From Candidatus Uhrbacteria bacterium (GTDB lineage Bacteria; Patescibacteriota; Patescibacteriia; UBA9934), in contig JAUYIW010000082.1 of the NCBI GenBank assembly GCA_030688135.1, forward strand, positions 1 through 12,764: a DNA stretch of 12,764 nt. The letters run 5' to 3'. Shown here in pieces: positions 11,341-12,764 of this stretch. The translations under genes and the position numbers were made by a program. The first letter of the stretch is position 1. The number at the start of each line of letters is the position of its first letter. The notes beneath the pieces are model-generated. The model did no database searches. It had not been told where the DNA came from and saw nothing but the letters and a program-made list of their open reading frames with translations.

Positions 11341-11365
11341 GGCGTGGTGCGCCGTATTTTAATTT
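11338..11365 (+). terminator. Attenuator hairpin competing with the L10 leader
   Basis: TACGGCG (11338-11344) pairs with CGCCGTA (11350-11356) and is followed by TTTTAATTT. The first three bases of the hairpin are the last three of the leader's closing stem, so the two structures compete. This fits transcription attenuation, but the T-tract is interrupted, so read-through should be substantial. Confidence 0.65.
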
Positions 11366-11444
11366 AGGTTTTAGGTGCTAGGTTCTAGGTTATAGGTTCG
11401 ATGTACAAAAATCGACTAAAACCCAAAACCTAAAACCCAAAACC
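11364..11444. repeat. Solo inverted TAGGTT/AACCTA array before rplJ
   Basis: The left side repeats TAGGTT/TAGGTG words (11364-11398) and the right side repeats CTAAAACCCAAAACC words (11415-11444). GGTTTTAGG (11367-11375) is the exact complement of CCTAAAACC (11429-11437), and CGAT (11399-11402) closes the loop with ATCG (11411-11414). It resembles the word-array hairpins around the S23 genes but uses a different word and has no ORF. It sits within the rplJ leader, 16 bases before the start codon. Confidence 0.65.
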
Positions 11445-11460
11445 AAGTGTAATTCCAGAT

Positions 11461-11991
11461 ATGCCTAAAACACGACAAGAGAAGGAAGACATAGTGGGAG
11501 TCGTTGCGGAAAAGTTCCGTAATATGAAAGCCGCTGCCTTTACTTCTGTTTCAGGCCTTACTATGCCTCAGTCCGATGAGCTTCGACAAAAGGCGAGTGA
11601 ACAAAACGTAGAAGTGTTTGTTACCAAGAAAACGCTTCTTGGACTCGCAGCTAAAGAAGCAGGATTGGAAGGAATCGACCCTGCAGGTTTTGATGGATCG
11701 ATTCTAACAGCCGTTTCTTACGGTGATGAGGTTTCTGCCGCCAAGCTTCTAAAAGAGTTTGATAAGGCACACAAGGACATCCTGACTTTTGTAGCAGGTG
11801 TTCTAGAAGGTAAAGGTTTGACCGCAGAGGAAGTCACAGCGCTAGCAGCACTTCCAAGCAAGCAACAATTACTTGGAATGCTTGTTGGAACGTTGAACGC
11901 TCCAGTTTCTGGATTCGTAAATGTCCTAGCGGGCAACTTGCGAGGTCTAGTAACTGTGCTCGACGCGATCAAGGAGCAGAAAACAGCGTAG
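11461..11991 (+). CDS. rplJ: Large ribosomal subunit protein uL10
   Basis: A 176-residue protein, the normal bacterial length. It binds 23S rRNA at the base of the L7/L12 stalk and carries L12 dimers on its C-terminal helix. The N-terminal domain begins MPKTRQEKEDIVGVVAEKF and contains AAAFTSVSGLTMPQSDELR (read as the 'dy.Gltv.q...LR' motif, 24-42) and VTKKTLLGLA (54-63, the 'vvKNtL...A' motif). The C-terminal part includes LPSKQQLLGMLVGTLNAPVSGFV (131-153), which holds the start of the L12-binding helix. The operon here lacks rplK and rplA upstream, and rpoB is not seen in the 242 bases after rplL. Control is by the L10 leader and attenuator upstream. Confidence 0.97.
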   Translation: MPKTRQEKEDIVGVVAEKFRNMKAAAFTSVSGLTMPQSDELRQKASEQNVEVFVTKKTLLGLAAKEAGLEGIDPAGFDGSILTAVSYGDEVSAAKLLKEFDKAHKDILTFVAGVLEGKGLTAEEVTALAALPSKQQLLGMLVGTLNAPVSGFVNVLAGNLRGLVTVLDAIKEQKTA

Positions 11992-12044
11992 GAGAAACAA
12001 TAGTTATTGACGAATGACATTGGTCGTCGACAATATCAAAAATT

Positions 12045-12063
12045 TATAATCAACAATTATAAT
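12045..12063 (+). promoter_or_regulatory. Two candidate -10 boxes just before rplL
   Basis: Perfect TATAAT hexamers occur at 12045-12050 and 12058-12063 in the short rplJ-rplL spacer. The second ends 9 bases before ATG 12073. Neither has a good -35 at proper spacing. An extra promoter for rplL would help make the several L12 copies needed per L10, but the AT-rich spacer could give such words by chance. Confidence 0.35.
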
Positions 12064-12072
12064 CAAAACAAT

Positions 12073-12522
12073 ATGACAGACGAAGAGAAGGTCGAAGAGA
12101 CCACAGCAGCTCCAGCAGTTGCAGAAGAGACTAAGGTAGAGGTTCCAGCTAAGTTTAAGGCTTTAGTTGAAGAGATCGAAAAGATGTCAGTTATCGATCT
12201 TTCAGAGTTAGTGCACGTGCTAGAAGACAAGTTTGGTGTTTCAGCAGCAGCTCCGGCAATGATGATGGCAGGTCCTGCCGCAGGCGCAGGTGAGGCTGTA
12301 GCAGAAGAGAAGTCAATATTCAACGTTGAGCTTAGTGCAATCGGTGACAGCAAGATTAACGTAATCAAAGCTGTACGAGAGATCACAGGTCTTGGACTAA
12401 AGGAAGCAAAGGACATTGTAGACGCTGCTCCTTCAATGGTGAAGGAAGGTGTTTCAAAGTCAGATGCAGAAGAGATGAAGAAGAAGATCGAGGAAGCTGG
12501 CGGTGCAGTTTCACTAAAATAA
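12073..12522 (+). CDS. rplL: Large ribosomal subunit protein bL12
   Basis: A 149-residue stalk protein that recruits and activates translation GTPases. The N-terminal dimerisation region is KFKALVEEIEKMSVIDLSELVHVLEDKFGV (27-56, quoted in parts), then an Ala/Gly/Pro/Met-rich hinge (57-78), then the globular C-terminal domain (80-149) with EEKSIFNVEL, KINVIKAVREITGLGLKEAKD and the ending EAGGAVSLK. It is about 28 residues longer than E. coli L12, owing to an acidic, Ala/Thr/Val-rich N-terminal extension (1-24). I chose ATG 12073, not the upstream 12007, because the extra 22 residues have no family counterpart. A bidirectional-looking terminator follows at once. Confidence 0.97.
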   Translation: MTDEEKVEETTAAPAVAEETKVEVPAKFKALVEEIEKMSVIDLSELVHVLEDKFGVSAAAPAMMMAGPAAGAGEAVAEEKSIFNVELSAIGDSKINVIKAVREITGLGLKEAKDIVDAAPSMVKEGVSKSDAEEMKKKIEEAGGAVSLK

Positions 12523-12528
12523 GATTTA

Positions 12529-12570
12529 GGCAAAAAAGACAGGTTTTTGTGGCCTGTCTTTTTGTTTGCC
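12529..12570 (+). terminator. Rho-independent terminator of the rplJL operon
   Basis: AAAAAGACAGG (12533-12543) pairs perfectly with CCTGTCTTTTT (12553-12563) around a 9-base loop, and the base is extended by GGCAAA (12529-12534) with TTTGCC (12565-12570). The T-rich 3' arm acts as the U-tract and the A-rich 5' arm does so in reverse, so it may stop transcription from both sides. Confidence 0.92.
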
Positions 12571-12600
12571 AAGTTCCCGTATCCAGCGTAAACTTGAGGT

Positions 12601-12764
12601 TATACGAAGTGTTTTCGTATAGAAACGAGTTGGACAAAATCGCTCGCTTCGCGAGCTCGTCAGTGGCTGCGCCACTGCCGTTTTGTCCAATGTGCCGCGG
12701 CTTCGCCGCTGTTGCCCTCGTCGCTCGCAAAGCTCGCGACATCGTCCAACAGCGGCTATGCGAC
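12601..12764. repeat. Gene-free cluster of nested palindromes
   Basis: TATACGAA (12601-12608) pairs with TTCGTATA (12614-12621). TTGGACAAAA (12630-12639) pairs with TTTTGTCCAA (12681-12690) and encloses two perfect hairpins: GCTCGC/GCGAGC (12642-12656) and CAGTGGC/GCCACTG (12661-12677). Then GCGGC/GCCGC (12697-12709) follows, overlapping a 10-bp inverted repeat GCCGCTGTTG (12705-12714) with CAACAGCGGC (12747-12756), which encloses GTCGC/GCGAC (12720-12740). Loops are three bases (TTC or TGC) in the tight hairpins. GC content jumps relative to the rest of the window. I see no gene on either strand. Confidence 0.7.

Noticed and set aside
12063..12742. Long minus-strand open frames under rplL and the terminal palindromes
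   Set aside because: They are complements of a clear ribosomal gene and of hairpin sequence; the translations are low-complexity and unlike any protein.
12629..12750. attC-like integron site: GTTGGAC at 12629-12635 and GTCCAAC at 12744-12750
   Set aside because: The core sites are in the wrong order (attC has RYYYAAC first and GTTRRRY last), no integrase or cassette array is seen, and the inner hairpins do not follow attC spacing.

Overview
The window looks like a chromosome segment from a small-genome bacterium, most likely a member of the Candidate Phyla Radiation (Patescibacteria, Paceibacteria/Parcubacteria-like). This rests on several observations. All genes lie on the + strand. Shine-Dalgarno sites are rare, and several TATAAT boxes sit only 5-9 bases before a start codon. 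Two intergenic S23 (23S rRNA intervening-sequence) four-helix-bundle proteins are present. Many single-span anchored proteins of unknown function occur, and the intergenic spacers are full of hairpins and degenerate short repeats. The standard code fits: TGG is tryptophan and TGA terminates the gene ending at 1150. The taxon is inferred, not proven.

Layout. Bases 1-1592 hold the end of an unknown gene, an anchored protein with a beta-sandwich-like region, and a lysine-rich single-span membrane protein. Bases 1594-1791 and 4004-4129 hold two full copies of a structured inverted-repeat element, and 4172-4219 holds a half copy. Between them are an anchored cyclophilin (1806-2507), a strong terminator, and a TM0106-type RecB-like/RNase H-like nuclease (2611-4002). 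Bases 4275-5576 encode a cysteine-rich anchored protein resembling TIL inhibitors and an anchored C39-type cysteine peptidase. An S23 gene (5622-5987) with inverted flanking repeats and a four-span membrane protein (6057-6521) follow. A gene-free spacer (6522-6837) carries a terminator-like hairpin, a 34-bp palindrome and another hairpin.

Bases 6838-8873 form an exonuclease VII operon in which an unknown membrane protein sits between xseA and xseB, with one base between successive genes. Then come a YvlD/phage-holin-like membrane protein, a second S23 gene preceded by a 52-bp tandem repeat that copies its own start, an archaeal-type UMP kinase, two small unknown genes in a pair, and finally the rplJ-rplL operon. 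That operon has a consensus promoter, an L10 leader, a competing terminator-like hairpin and a downstream terminator. The window ends in a gene-free cluster of nested palindromes.

The housekeeping content (exonuclease VII, UMP kinase, L10/L12) is ordinary. The unusual content is between the genes. First, both S23 genes are bracketed by mutually complementary repeat arrays, so each transcript could fold into a stem with the ORF in the loop, as in ribosomal intervening sequences; ORF-less hairpins of similar style occur nearby. Second, there is a family of structured elements with conserved internal loops. Third, three promoters share the arrangement TGN-TATAAT-N6-start codon, which implies leaderless mRNAs.
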